From NCBI GenBank assembly GCA_045595785.1, contig JAZOBE010000027.1, forward strand, positions 1 through 64,000: a stretch of 64,000 bases of DNA. The letters are read 5' to 3'. A program made the position numbers and the translations under genes. Source of the stretch: SFLA01 sp045595785 (GTDB lineage: Bacteria; Bacillota; Clostridia; Oscillospirales; CAG-382). The notes under the pieces are model-generated. The model saw only the letters and a list, made by a program, of their open reading frames with translations. It was not told the DNA's origin and did no database searches. Below are positions 8,603-16,186 of this stretch, in pieces (position 1 is the stretch's first letter; each line of letters starts with the position of its first letter).

Positions 8603-8631
8603 AATATATCACAACCTTTGAGATTTTTCAA
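8603..8631 (-). promoter_or_regulatory. Promoter of the fakB-fakB-fakA-plsX operon
   Basis: On the minus strand, -35 TTGAAA (8626-8631) and -10 TATATT (8603-8608) are spaced 17 bases apart. The -35 overlaps a short dyad (TTTGA at 8617-8621 and TCAA at 8628-8631), loosely reminiscent of FabT-type lipid-regulator sites. That resemblance is weak. Confidence 0.7.
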
Positions 8632-8660
8632 CAAAAAAATTAAGTAATTACAAATTTGTA

Positions 8661-8689
8661 GTGCAAAAATCGCAAAAGTATGTTATAAT
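8661..8689 (+). promoter_or_regulatory. Extended -10 promoter for the 8725 hydrolase
   Basis: TGT-TATAAT (8681-8689) is an extended -10 element. The -35 position (8661-8666) is poor, which fits a TGn-dependent promoter. It lies about 35 bases upstream of the TTG start at 8725. Confidence 0.55.
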
Positions 8690-8724
8690 ACAAAGCAATT
8701 AAGAAATATTGGAGGTAAAAAACC

Positions 8725-9678
8725 TTGTTATACCTGTATATAACCCTTGGTGTGCTTCTTGTAAGCGCTGTTATCGGTGTTGCAATAATGCTTAAGATAA
8801 CCGTTCCCATATCCAAAAAGGTTTATTTTGATACACTGGTCCGTAATTCGCCGGACAAATGGCAGAGAGTTTGCTCTTGTCCCGAGAATGAAGAACAGAT
8901 GGAAATGTGGAACACCGGTTGCGCTTGGGCTGAAGAGCACAAGGAAAGCATGCGTGAAGTCAGCATTGAAAATGACGGACTCAAGCTTTACGGTGAGCTT
9001 TATGATTTCGGCTCTGACAGATGTGTCATTATTCTTCCAGGAAGATGTGAAAGCCTTAAGTATTCATATTACTATGCCCGTCCCTACAGCGAAATGGGAG
9101 TGAACGTTTTGGTGCCTGACCCTCGCAGTCACGGAATGAGTGAGGGAATTTACAGCACTCTCGGTGTATGTGAAGGAAAAGACGCCAACGCATGGGCAAG
9201 ATATCTTAATGAAAAAGAAGGCATTAAGGAAGTATTCTTCCACGGCGTTTGTGTGGGCGCCAGCACGTCTATTTTTGCGGTGGCAGACGAGAATATGCCT
9301 GCCTGCATTAAAGGTATGGTAAACGAAGGCTGTTACGTTAACTTTTATGAGACCTTCAAAAATCATATGATTGCGGACGGACATCCCGTTTTCCCCGTTT
9401 GCGGCATGGTAATGCGTCAGGTCAAAAAGCATACGGGCGTGGATATAATGAAAAAATGCCCGCTCAATTACGTTGGCAAGGTTAAGATACCTACTTTGTT
9501 CATATTCGGTGAAAAGGATATATATACCGTTCCCGAAAAAAGCAAAAAGCTGTTTGCCGCCTGCGGCAGTGCAGACAAAAAGCTTGTCTGGTTCCCTAAA
9601 GGAGGACACAGCCACCTTCGTATTAACAACACGGCTGAATATGACAATGCCGTAAAAGAATTCATAACTTCTCATTAA
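8725..9678 (+). CDS. Membrane-anchored alpha/beta hydrolase with a cysteine in the nucleophile position
   Basis: A 317-aa protein starting at TTG 8725, with GGAGGT 9 bases upstream. It has an N-terminal membrane helix (about 3-25) and a YqkD-like alpha/beta hydrolase domain. DPRSHGMSEG (132-141) and ILPG supply the usual framework. The nucleophile elbow reads FHGVCVGAS, placing Cys176 where relatives have Ser (GxSxG). An acid at Asp265 (GEKDIYT) and His295 (KGGHSH) complete a triad. Cys nucleophiles are known in dienelactone hydrolase, so the enzyme could be active; it could also be a non-catalytic derivative. It is monocistronic and divergent from the fatty acid kinase operon. Confidence 0.85.
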   Translation: MLYLYITLGVLLVSAVIGVAIMLKITVPISKKVYFDTLVRNSPDKWQRVCSCPENEEQMEMWNTGCAWAEEHKESMREVSIENDGLKLYGELYDFGSDRCVIILPGRCESLKYSYYYARPYSEMGVNVLVPDPRSHGMSEGIYSTLGVCEGKDANAWARYLNEKEGIKEVFFHGVCVGASTSIFAVADENMPACIKGMVNEGCYVNFYETFKNHMIADGHPVFPVCGMVMRQVKKHTGVDIMKKCPLNYVGKVKIPTLFIFGEKDIYTVPEKSKKLFAACGSADKKLVWFPKGGHSHLRINNTAEYDNAVKEFITSH

Positions 9679-9698
9679 AGCTTTTCAAACAAATATAA

Positions 9699-9734
9699 GA
9701 GCAGGCACTTGTGTAAATGCCTGCTCGTTTTTTT
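9699..9734 (+). terminator. Terminator of the 8725 hydrolase gene
   Basis: A 9-bp GC-rich stem (9699-9707 with 9718-9726) is followed by G and seven T residues. It ends at the stop codon of the convergent SGNH gene. Confidence 0.85.
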
Positions 9735-10845
9735 ATATTATATGTTTACACTTTTCATAAAGCTTTTGTGCCCAGACTGCGCACCCTTCTTCGTTGGGAT
9801 GCCCACCGTAACGCGCCATATGGGGAGCATCTTTTTCTCCCAAAAACTCCACCGTGTCAAACACCAGATCCACCTCGGCGGAAAGCGTTTTCTTAACGTA
9901 ATCGTTTACATCCTCCCAGACAACACGCAGATTCTCAGGATAATCGAATGGCGGAAGCGTCTGCAGAATCACCTTTTTGCCCAGCATTTTGAGAGCGTGA
10001 ACGATTTTTGCCAGTGAGTTTTTCACTTCTTCTGCCGAAAAGCCCTGTAAAATATCATTCACTCCAAAACACACAAACAACACGTCATTGTGAACCGCCT
10101 TTTGATACCACGCGCCGAGAGATGCCATGTCGTCCGCTCTGGCATATCCTATGCCGAGATTCCAATAAGCATATTCGTTACCGAGCATAGCCGAAAGCAC
10201 TGCATTCCAATGAGTATATGAGTTTACAGGTACACCGATGCCTTGAGTAATAGAATCACCGATATACCCTATCCTGCTTTTTACTTTTCGATCACATCCG
10301 ATCATAGCGGGAAGCGGCATTCGTTTATCATACGTCCAGCCTTCTTCGGCTTTTATGAATATAGGCAACAATGATTCCTCGTGATACGGAAGCTTTTCTC
10401 CTGTAAAGGTAAGTTCAACACAGAGATATTCACCGCTTTCAATATCCACATTAAAAGAATCGGAAAAAAACACTTCTCCTGCAGATACCGTTTTTGTTTT
10501 TTCACCGTTAAACGTAACAGAAACAAAATCGCATACGCGGTTATTTATGATCGACGCATTTTTCGGGTCTGAAAAATCGCTTGCAAAAATATCCTTACCG
10601 CACACAGCTGCTTTAGCCTCGATCATACGCCAATTTCCGCAAGAAAGATTCTTTTGGCTTTGGCTTCCGTCTGCGTAAGTGCTGTCTAATGCATCCGTAA
10701 ACAGTAAAGAGTATTCGTGTTTTCCCGAAGCTGTTATTTTATAATATACTCTGCCGACTGTATTCCTATCTGCAGACGATATAAAATAGAACTGATTACA
10801 GCTTGAAGCGAGCGAGTTTGAAGTATATTTATCAAAATATTCCAT
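9733..10845 (-). CDS. SGNH/GDSL-type esterase with an N-terminal beta domain
   Basis: A 370-aa protein. The C-terminal half is an SGNH hydrolase with GYIGDSITQG (block I Ser), CFGVNDILQG (block III Asn) and HPNEEG (block V, with catalytic His, although the Asp two or three residues earlier is not obvious). The N-terminal ~180 residues look like a beta-sandwich of the kind preceding carbohydrate-esterase SGNH domains. No signal peptide is seen, so the enzyme may be cytoplasmic. The start at 10845 is supported by AAAGGA 7 bases upstream. It likely deacylates a carbohydrate or other ester; the substrate is unknown. A terminator sits between it and the gene upstream. Confidence 0.85.
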   Translation of the reverse strand: MEYFDKYTSNSLASSCNQFYFISSADRNTVGRVYYKITASGKHEYSLLFTDALDSTYADGSQSQKNLSCGNWRMIEAKAAVCGKDIFASDFSDPKNASIINNRVCDFVSVTFNGEKTKTVSAGEVFFSDSFNVDIESGEYLCVELTFTGEKLPYHEESLLPIFIKAEEGWTYDKRMPLPAMIGCDRKVKSRIGYIGDSITQGIGVPVNSYTHWNAVLSAMLGNEYAYWNLGIGYARADDMASLGAWYQKAVHNDVLFVCFGVNDILQGFSAEEVKNSLAKIVHALKMLGKKVILQTLPPFDYPENLRVVWEDVNDYVKKTLSAEVDLVFDTVEFLGEKDAPHMARYGGHPNEEGCAVWAQKLYEKCKHII

Positions 10846-10863
10846 AATGAATTCCTTTATGCT

Positions 10864-10891
10864 AAAAACCGAGAGCGTCAAGCCCTCGGTT
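10864..10891 (-). terminator. Terminator of the 10903-11589 gene
   Basis: Reading the minus strand, a 10-bp stem with one G-T pair (10891-10882 with 10876-10867, loop TTGAC) runs into five T residues. It lies 11 bases past the stop codon and just upstream of the SGNH gene start. Confidence 0.85.
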
Positions 10892-10902
10892 ATTTTGATA
10901 TA

Positions 10903-11589
10903 TTAAACTGCGGCGCTTTCAGATGCAGTAGCTTCAATAGGCTCATCGTTGCTCTGAGGCAGAGGCTCAAGCTTAAGCATGGTATAGAAGTATATAACCT
11001 TCGCCCAACCGCCGACAAAGGCATCGATTACGGTAACAACGATAGCGACAGTATTGTTGTTCTTTTTATCAGCCTTGAAGATATCAAGCATATCGCGAAG
11101 ATATACGTACTCAAAAACACCTGCGACAAACGCGGGAACCAGATGGAGAACGCTGGAGAACATACTTAATATCTGACCCAAGCCGGGGATAATGTTAAGC
11201 ACCAAGGTAATAAAAGACAATATAGCACCGCCGCAAATGGCAACCAGCAGATATATCCAGAAAGAAGTGAAACGGTTCTTGATAGTTACCTTTCCGCCGA
11301 AGGCCTTTGCCTCTTTGTCACCTGCCATATCAGCAATTACAAACATGCGGAAATAACTTGAAAAGACGGGTATCCATGCAAGAAAAGCATACTTTCTGCC
11401 AAGCTTTTTTGAAAGCTTATAAACAGGATAAGCCGCAAGCAGGTACTGCGCTAAAGTAAAAATAAATCCCACTATTGCTGTTACAGCACTGATCGTCAGC
11501 AGAACTGCGGAAAAGCCGAGCTCCGCAAAATCAAACCCAAGCGAAAACGCCTCAAGCACTCTGTCGAAATCTGTATAAGAATCACCCAT
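10903..11589 (-). CDS. Multipass membrane protein, function unknown
   Basis: A 228-aa protein with about five hydrophobic segments and a cytosolic-looking Asn/Ser/Glu-rich tail. The central stretch (YPVYKLSKKLGRKYAFLAW, then PVFSSYFRMFVIADMAGDKE) resembles small Clostridia membrane proteins annotated as DUF5684-like, but the match is from memory and uncertain. The start at 11589 follows AAGGAG by 9 bases; an in-frame TTG lies two codons upstream. It has a perfect-consensus promoter at 11625-11653. It is monocistronic, closed by the hairpin at 10864-10891. Confidence 0.7.
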   Translation of the reverse strand: MGDSYTDFDRVLEAFSLGFDFAELGFSAVLLTISAVTAIVGFIFTLAQYLLAAYPVYKLSKKLGRKYAFLAWIPVFSSYFRMFVIADMAGDKEAKAFGGKVTIKNRFTSFWIYLLVAICGGAILSFITLVLNIIPGLGQILSMFSSVLHLVPAFVAGVFEYVYLRDMLDIFKADKKNNNTVAIVVTVIDAFVGGWAKVIYFYTMLKLEPLPQSNDEPIEATASESAAV

Positions 11590-11624
11590 AATCAAAATCT
11601 CCTTAACATTTTGTTAACATATTT

Positions 11625-11653
11625 ATTATACAGTGTGTGCCGAAAAATGTCAA
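11625..11653 (-). promoter_or_regulatory. Perfect-consensus promoter for the 10903 gene
   Basis: On the minus strand, TTGACA (11648-11653) and TATAAT (11625-11630) have a 17-base spacer. A dyad TTAAC-N5-GTTAA lies between the -10 and the ribosome site (about 11603-11617) and may be an operator. Confidence 0.8.
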
Positions 11654-11682
11654 TAAGGGAAAAAGGGATAATTCAAAATCTC

Positions 11683-11711
11683 TTGTAAACCGATTTTATT
11701 TGTGTTATATT
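11683..11711 (+). promoter_or_regulatory. Promoter of the MFS transporter gene
   Basis: TTGTAA (11683-11688) and TATATT (11706-11711) are spaced 17 bases apart, about 28 bases before the start codon. Confidence 0.7.
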
Positions 11712-11739
11712 ATAAAAAATCCAAAATCAAGGTAAAGTT

Positions 11740-12990
11740 ATGAATGCTAAAACACGCAGGCTAAAGTATGCTTGTTATACCGCCAATATATCTATGTCGG
11801 TAGTAGGAAATCTATCTCCCGTACTGTTTCTCACCTTCCGCTCGCTATACGAAATATCTTATTCAATGCTTGGCCTGTTGGTGCTTATCAACTTTGTAAC
11901 ACAGCTGATCGTTGACCTTATATTCTCGTTTTTCTCTCACAAATTCAATGTTTCAAAGGCTGTTAAGCTGACACCTGTGCTCACGATTGCAGGACTGCTT
12001 ATATATGCGTTATGGCCTTACGTTTTCCCCGGCTCAGTATATGTGGGGCTTGTTATCGGAACCATTCTGTTTTCGGCTTCAGGCGGGTTTAACGAGGTGC
12101 TTATAAGTCCGGTTATTGCCGCCATCCCCTCCGATGACCCTGACAGAGAGATGAGCAAGCTTCATTCCGTGTATGCATGGGGCGTTGTGTTCGTCATTGT
12201 CGTAAGTACATTGTTCCTGCTGTTTGCGGGCGGTGATTATTGGCAGCTGCTTGCACTGTTTTTCATAATCGTTCCCCTTGTATCGGTGATATTATTTGCA
12301 GGTGCTGATATTCCGAAAATGGAAACTCCCGAAAAAGCATCAGGCATTCTTAAACAGCTGAAAAACAAATCGCTTTGGCTTTGTGTGTTTGCAATATTCC
12401 TCGGCGGTGCATCGGAATGCACCATGGCACAATGGAGCTCAGGGTATCTTGAGCAAGCACTGGGAATTCCCAAGGTGTGGGGCGATATTTTTGGTGTTGC
12501 TTTGTTTGCCGTAGCTCTTGGAACCGGCAGAAGCTTGTATGCAAAATTCGGTAAAAATATTGGTAAGATCCTCTTTTTGAGCGCAATAGGCGCAACCGTA
12601 TGTTACCTTGTTGCGGCAGTTTCTCCTTTTCCTTTAATCGGTCTTCTCGCATGCGCCTTTACAGGCTTTTGTACTGCCATGCTTTGGCCCGGAAATCTTG
12701 TTGCCGCATCTGAACGTATACCTCACGGCGGTGTATTTCTGTTTGCTATGATGGCTGCGGGAGGAGATTTGGGTGCATCGGTAGGTCCCCAGCTTGTTGG
12801 TGTTATTACAGACACAGTGGCGGCTCTCCCCTGCTCTGCCGATTTATCTTCAACTTTGGGTCTTGCACCCGAACAGCTGGGAATGAAAGCAGGCATGCTT
12901 TTAGGTATGCTGTTCCCTTTGGTGGCTATCCCCTTGAACTTGTATATGTGGAAAATCGCTGACAGAAATAGAAAGCAAAATCAAAATTAA
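11740..12990 (+). CDS. Major facilitator superfamily transporter
   Basis: A 416-aa integral membrane protein with about twelve hydrophobic segments and the MFS two-bundle layout. Its start (MNAKTRRLKYACYTANISMSVVGNLSPVLF) and the central KMETPEK loop resemble MFS proteins of the fucose/sugar-permease-like group in Clostridia. The transported substrate cannot be inferred. It has its own promoter (11683-11711) and a strong terminator (12997-13026), so it is monocistronic. The flanking genes on the other strand do not suggest a pathway. Confidence 0.85.
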   Translation: MNAKTRRLKYACYTANISMSVVGNLSPVLFLTFRSLYEISYSMLGLLVLINFVTQLIVDLIFSFFSHKFNVSKAVKLTPVLTIAGLLIYALWPYVFPGSVYVGLVIGTILFSASGGFNEVLISPVIAAIPSDDPDREMSKLHSVYAWGVVFVIVVSTLFLLFAGGDYWQLLALFFIIVPLVSVILFAGADIPKMETPEKASGILKQLKNKSLWLCVFAIFLGGASECTMAQWSSGYLEQALGIPKVWGDIFGVALFAVALGTGRSLYAKFGKNIGKILFLSAIGATVCYLVAAVSPFPLIGLLACAFTGFCTAMLWPGNLVAASERIPHGGVFLFAMMAAGGDLGASVGPQLVGVITDTVAALPCSADLSSTLGLAPEQLGMKAGMLLGMLFPLVAIPLNLYMWKIADRNRKQNQN

Positions 12991-12996
12991 AAATTA

Positions 12997-13026
12997 AAAA
13001 GTCAGAGGACAATTGCCTCTGACTTT
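12997..13026. terminator. Bidirectional terminator between the MFS and nitroreductase genes
   Basis: A perfect 12-bp stem (AAAAGTCAGAGG with CCTCTGACTTTT) with a 7-base loop serves both converging genes. Confidence 0.9.
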
Positions 13027-13045
13027 TACTTTTTTTGGATATTAT

Positions 13046-13576
13046 TTATTCCAACACAGTTACAAGTTCCTGAAGGGATTTGCGTTTTTTAGTACGGAGC
13101 GGATCGTTGGGCGCGGGATAGCCGATAGTTATAACGAGTCGGATAGTTCCGTCGATACCGCAGAGGGCGCGAAGCTTATCATTATCAAACCAGCCGAGGA
13201 TGCAGGAGCCAAGTCCCTGCGCCGCCGCTTCTGCAGTGATATACGCCGCAGCGATACCGATGTCGATGGAACGATAATCATTATGCTTAGCCTTTGCGCC
13301 GAGAGCGGCAGTTGCATTATATGGCTTTTCGGAGATTATTATCAAAGCCGCAGCATCATCCGCAAACTTGTTCATACCCATACCTTGAGTATACTTGGCC
13401 GCGCGGGATGCAATTTCGCCTTTGCAGACTGTAAAATGATAGGGCTGACCGTTGCAGGCAGAAGGAGACAAACGGGCGGATTCAAGAATAGCGTTTATCT
13501 TTTCTTGTTCTACGGGACGCTCGGAATCATATTTACGGCAAGACTGACGGGTTTGGGCAATTTCTGTAAAATTCAT
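13046..13576 (-). CDS. Nitroreductase-family flavoprotein
   Basis: A 176-aa FMN-dependent NAD(P)H oxidoreductase of the small nitroreductase fold. Signature features are the N-terminal RQSCRKYDSERPV motif (the family's R-R-S-x-R-x-Y/F FMN-phosphate site), ESARLSPSACNGQPYHF, DIGIAAAYITAEAAAQGLGSC and VITIGYP near the end. The ATG at 13576 is chosen because GGAG lies 7 bases upstream and the family starts at M-N-F. The physiological substrate of such enzymes (quinones, flavins, nitroaromatics) is not predictable. Confidence 0.9.
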   Translation of the reverse strand: MNFTEIAQTRQSCRKYDSERPVEQEKINAILESARLSPSACNGQPYHFTVCKGEIASRAAKYTQGMGMNKFADDAAALIIISEKPYNATAALGAKAKHNDYRSIDIGIAAAYITAEAAAQGLGSCILGWFDNDKLRALCGIDGTIRLVITIGYPAPNDPLRTKKRKSLQELVTVLE

Positions 13577-13604
13577 ATATACGCTCCAAAAAATTAATAG
13601 TAAA

Positions 13605-13632
13605 GTTATATAGCACCCGACGAAAAAATCAA
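13605..13632 (-). promoter_or_regulatory. Probable promoter of the nitroreductase gene
   Basis: On the minus strand, TTGATT (13627-13632) and TATAAC (13605-13610) are spaced 16 bases apart. The -35 lies inside one arm of the terminator at 13623-13664, so termination and initiation signals overlap. Confidence 0.5.
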
Positions 13633-13664
13633 GCATATATCAAAAGACTACTGCTTGATTTTTT
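13623..13664. terminator. Terminator at the end of the LspA-like gene
   Basis: A 13-bp perfect stem (13623-13635 with 13652-13664) with a 16-base loop ends in T runs on both strands. It overlaps the stop codon of the LspA-like gene and closes the long minus-strand locus. Confidence 0.85.
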
Positions 13665-14313
13665 ACGTTTGCGGTTTCTCTGCTATTTCAATGTCTGCAA
13701 CTTTTCTTTTAGTTTTAAGTTTTTTCAAAAACGCTGTAAGAGATTCTTTTTTATTGGGTAGTTTTGAATATTCAACACAAAACAATATTCCCCATATTAT
13801 TACCAAGACAACTGCAATGCCCAAATAATAATCCTTTACATCAGCAGTTAAATGGCCAATGAGTGCTTTTCCGGAAGAATCGACAAACCCCTTTGAAATA
13901 CAGATAAAATCGTGTGTACACTCCCAAAAAGCTCTGTCAATTATACCGCATGCTGACCCTGCCCCGATAAAAACAACAGACGAGCTGACCAAAAAGCTTC
14001 TGCTCTTCATTTTAGCAAAAATCGAATAACTATACACAGCAAAAAGCACACACAATATGAGAAGGGACAATATCAACGCTTCAAAAACATCGACCCATTT
14101 CCAGAATTGCACGTTAAATCCGAAAGCTTCCGCACGGTATTCCCACAGATTTGGATTTTCGTAATTTATCTTATGATGAATATGAACAGTATCTTCTACT
14201 TGATCAAGGGCTTTGTCGTCGGCTTCAAAACTATTTGTTATATAAATTTTTGCGCTTTGATCCGCAACTATTAGCAAAAGAATTAAAAATACAACAGCCC
14301 ATGCTTTTTTCAT
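13663..14313 (-). CDS. Divergent signal peptidase II-like membrane protein
   Basis: A 216-aa four-helix membrane protein with the LspA motif order. It has LIVADQSAK (Asp18) in helix 1, HHKINYENP followed by AEAFGF (the equivalent of N-x-G-A-A-F with an insertion), GAGSACGIIDR with Asp126, and HLTADVKDYYLG with Asp158. The two catalytic aspartates of this aspartyl protease family are therefore kept, but the Asn before each (G-N-x-I-D-R, F-N-x-A-D) is replaced. A basic tail of about 30 residues is added. It is last in a run of membrane-protein genes that includes a lipoprotein. The ATG at 14313 is preferred; one at 14334 would overlap the previous gene by 20 bases. Confidence 0.7.
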   Translation of the reverse strand: MKKAWAVVFLILLLIVADQSAKIYITNSFEADDKALDQVEDTVHIHHKINYENPNLWEYRAEAFGFNVQFWKWVDVFEALILSLLILCVLFAVYSYSIFAKMKSRSFLVSSSVVFIGAGSACGIIDRAFWECTHDFICISKGFVDSSGKALIGHLTADVKDYYLGIAVVLVIIWGILFCVEYSKLPNKKESLTAFLKKLKTKRKVADIEIAEKPQT

Positions 14314-14314
14314 T

Positions 14315-14767
14315 CTATTTACCCAACAGTTCATATTTCAACTCATTTATAAATCTGTGCGCAAACAAACGAGTGTCCGCAAACACAAACATTACAAGAA
14401 ATAGAAACATTGCGAGCGGTATGAACCCTGCATAATCACCGAAGTGTATAAACGCAAGAAATCCAAAAATCTGCAAAAGCACAAGAAAGCAAGAACAAAG
14501 AAACGTAAAAATACGGGCGAATTTGTTTAAGGAAAAGGTCAACACTATATCAAATTTTTTATTACTTTCATTCACTTTTGCTTTGACATTGCAGATAGCC
14601 TTAAATGAATCTGCGGAAGGAATAAACACATAACCGTCCTCATCTTTGACACACGAAAACGAATGGTTGCCAACCTCAACCCGGGCAGAAAGAAACGAGG
14701 TATCTATATCGGAATCGGCTGCAGAAACAGTTAGTGTTTTTTCAAATTCAAACAGTTTGATTTTCAT
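14315..14767 (-). CDS. Hypothetical protein with two membrane helices
   Basis: A 150-aa protein I do not recognise. The first ~90 residues are a soluble, beta-rich region (MKIKLFEFEKTLTV, SARVEVGNHSFSC, DGYVFIPSAD). Two hydrophobic helices follow (about 88-108 and 115-132), then a short amphipathic end HRFINELKYELLGK. It lies 16 bases downstream of the 14784 gene and touches the LspA-like gene, so it is clearly part of the same transcription unit. The N-terminal region may be cytosolic with a hairpin-like membrane anchor. Confidence 0.6.
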   Translation of the reverse strand: MKIKLFEFEKTLTVSAADSDIDTSFLSARVEVGNHSFSCVKDEDGYVFIPSADSFKAICNVKAKVNESNKKFDIVLTFSLNKFARIFTFLCSCFLVLLQIFGFLAFIHFGDYAGFIPLAMFLFLVMFVFADTRLFAHRFINELKYELLGK

Positions 14768-14783
14768 AAAGCATACCCAACAC

Positions 14784-15482
14784 TTACAAAAACCGCGACG
14801 TGGGACTTTCTACCTTGGGATATAGATATTCTTCGATAGCAACGGGAATAAACGGTTTCACATCGGTATGTGACGAGCAGAAATCAAGGATAATACGGTA
14901 TACCTCGCCGTCTTTTCTGGCGGCATAATAATCCCAGTTTTGTTCCTGATTCAAAAAACTGCAGCTCCATTTGATCTTTACGTTTTTAAGGTCTTTTCGC
15001 TCGTGCCTTTGGGTATCGGCTTCTTTATCGGAAAAATAAAACATATACGTTTTTCCGTATTCTCGTTGATAGAGCAGAGTTTCAACTTCAAGATCATAAT
15101 CCTTATTTGTATGGTCATAAGAAAAACCATAATCTTTAAGGTCTTTCCAGGGAATGATTATTTCACCAAAGGGAGAAACACGGTGGACACCGACTTTATC
15201 AAAGACATAAGTATACAGAGCATCACGAAGGAAAAAGAAAAACAAAACCGGAAGTCCCAATACAAAAACAGACGAAATGATAAGCAATGCTATAGGAACG
15301 GCGTATGCTGCAAACGAGACCCAAAAGCGCACGTTTTCTTCAAGATCTACTGTCGATATCATATATATGCCAAGGATAAGCATCGGAATTGCAAGCAGGA
15401 ATACACCGAACACAGCGCCCAATCTTGCTATGGATATACCTTTTCGGTTAAAGACAACTTTATCGTCGGTTACATCAAACAT
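14784..15482 (-). CDS. Hypothetical membrane protein with a C-terminal soluble domain
   Basis: A 232-aa protein of unknown function. The start (MFDVTDDKVVFNRKGISIARLG) is followed by two helix clusters (about 22-44 and 55-86). A beta-rich cytosolic region follows with DKVGVHRVSPFGEIIIPWKDLKDY, which looks like the PH-like domains found after paired helices in bacterial membrane proteins. The C-terminus (YPKVESPTSRFL) is polar. It sits between two other unrecognised membrane-protein genes with gaps of 25 and 16 bases. Confidence 0.6.
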   Translation of the reverse strand: MFDVTDDKVVFNRKGISIARLGAVFGVFLLAIPMLILGIYMISTVDLEENVRFWVSFAAYAVPIALLIISSVFVLGLPVLFFFFLRDALYTYVFDKVGVHRVSPFGEIIIPWKDLKDYGFSYDHTNKDYDLEVETLLYQREYGKTYMFYFSDKEADTQRHERKDLKNVKIKWSCSFLNQEQNWDYYAARKDGEVYRIILDFCSSHTDVKPFIPVAIEEYLYPKVESPTSRFL

Positions 15483-15507
15483 AATGACCTCTTTTATTCG
15501 TACTCAA

Positions 15508-16161
15508 CTATTTTTGTGGGTTGTGCGTAAGCCTGTGCTTAACCAATTCGTTATGACAGTTCCAGCAGGTTTTGCTGTGAAAATTGTTCGCGGTACCGCA
15601 AACTATGCAATGTCTGTGTTCGGAGCAGGGCTCGTGAACGTAGAAGTTATATTTGAAGCCGTAAAAGTGATAAACCTTGTCGCCGACAGAAAATTCGTCC
15701 ACGTGGTTTTCGATTTTACCGGTGGCAACATTGTGTACGCTGCCCAAAATTGTAGCACTAATGCCGACACGTTCTTTTACGCCCAGAGATTTTGCGGCGT
15801 GCTTTACCGTTTTTCCGTTTTGTTTTTGAATGGTAAGTATTATATCGTTCTTATAATAACCGCCGGGTTTCCCGCCGTTTACATACGTTGCCATGTTTGT
15901 TTTTATATCAATACCGGTAATAACCCCTTCCCAATTGCTGTCAAAAAGTATAGCGGGAAATCCGGACACGGCAAAGGGAACAGAATATACTGCAATACCA
16001 ATACATGCTATTGCAAAAGGCGGGATAAGCTCATAGGAAAATATCGTCTCACGGTAATAAAACGCCAAAGCTGTTATTGCCGCAAGCAAAGCCAGACATA
16101 ACACCAAGCGCTTTAATATGTTCTTTGTGCGGTAGGTTATCAACGATTCGGGTAAGTTCAT
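15508..16161 (-). CDS. Membrane protein with a C-terminal zinc ribbon
   Basis: A 217-aa protein with two N-terminal helices (about 18-38 and 45-68). A central beta-rich region (EGVITGIDIKTNMATYVNGG) is followed by a C-terminal ribbon with HCIVCG...HSKTCWNCHNEL: two CxxC pairs 11 residues apart that probably bind zinc. Cys before the ribbon (EPCSEHRHC) could add ligands. Not assigned to a known family. The ribbon at the very end suggests contact with a partner protein or nucleic acid on the cytosolic face. It is in the same operon as the lipoprotein upstream (25-base gap). Confidence 0.6.
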   Translation of the reverse strand: MNLPESLITYRTKNILKRLVLCLALLAAITALAFYYRETIFSYELIPPFAIACIGIAVYSVPFAVSGFPAILFDSNWEGVITGIDIKTNMATYVNGGKPGGYYKNDIILTIQKQNGKTVKHAAKSLGVKERVGISATILGSVHNVATGKIENHVDEFSVGDKVYHFYGFKYNFYVHEPCSEHRHCIVCGTANNFHSKTCWNCHNELVKHRLTHNPQK

Positions 16162-16186
16162 AAAAACGTCTCCCGTTATGCATAAT

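Noticed and set aside
7581..8621. A 346-codon plus-strand reading frame opposite fakB
   Set aside because: It is antisense to a clearly conserved DegV/FakB gene, has no ribosome site or recognisable motifs, and reads as low-quality protein. It is a shadow frame.
8609..8640. A FabT/FapR-type operator in front of the fatty acid kinase operon
   Set aside because: Only a short TTTGA/TCAA dyad is present, with the wrong spacing for FabT. It is noted with the promoter but not called as a site.
13605..13632. The possibility that the 13623-13664 stem is only a regulatory hairpin of the nitroreductase gene
   Set aside because: The long stem with T runs on both strands directly at the stop codon is best explained as a terminator; the promoter overlap is secondary.
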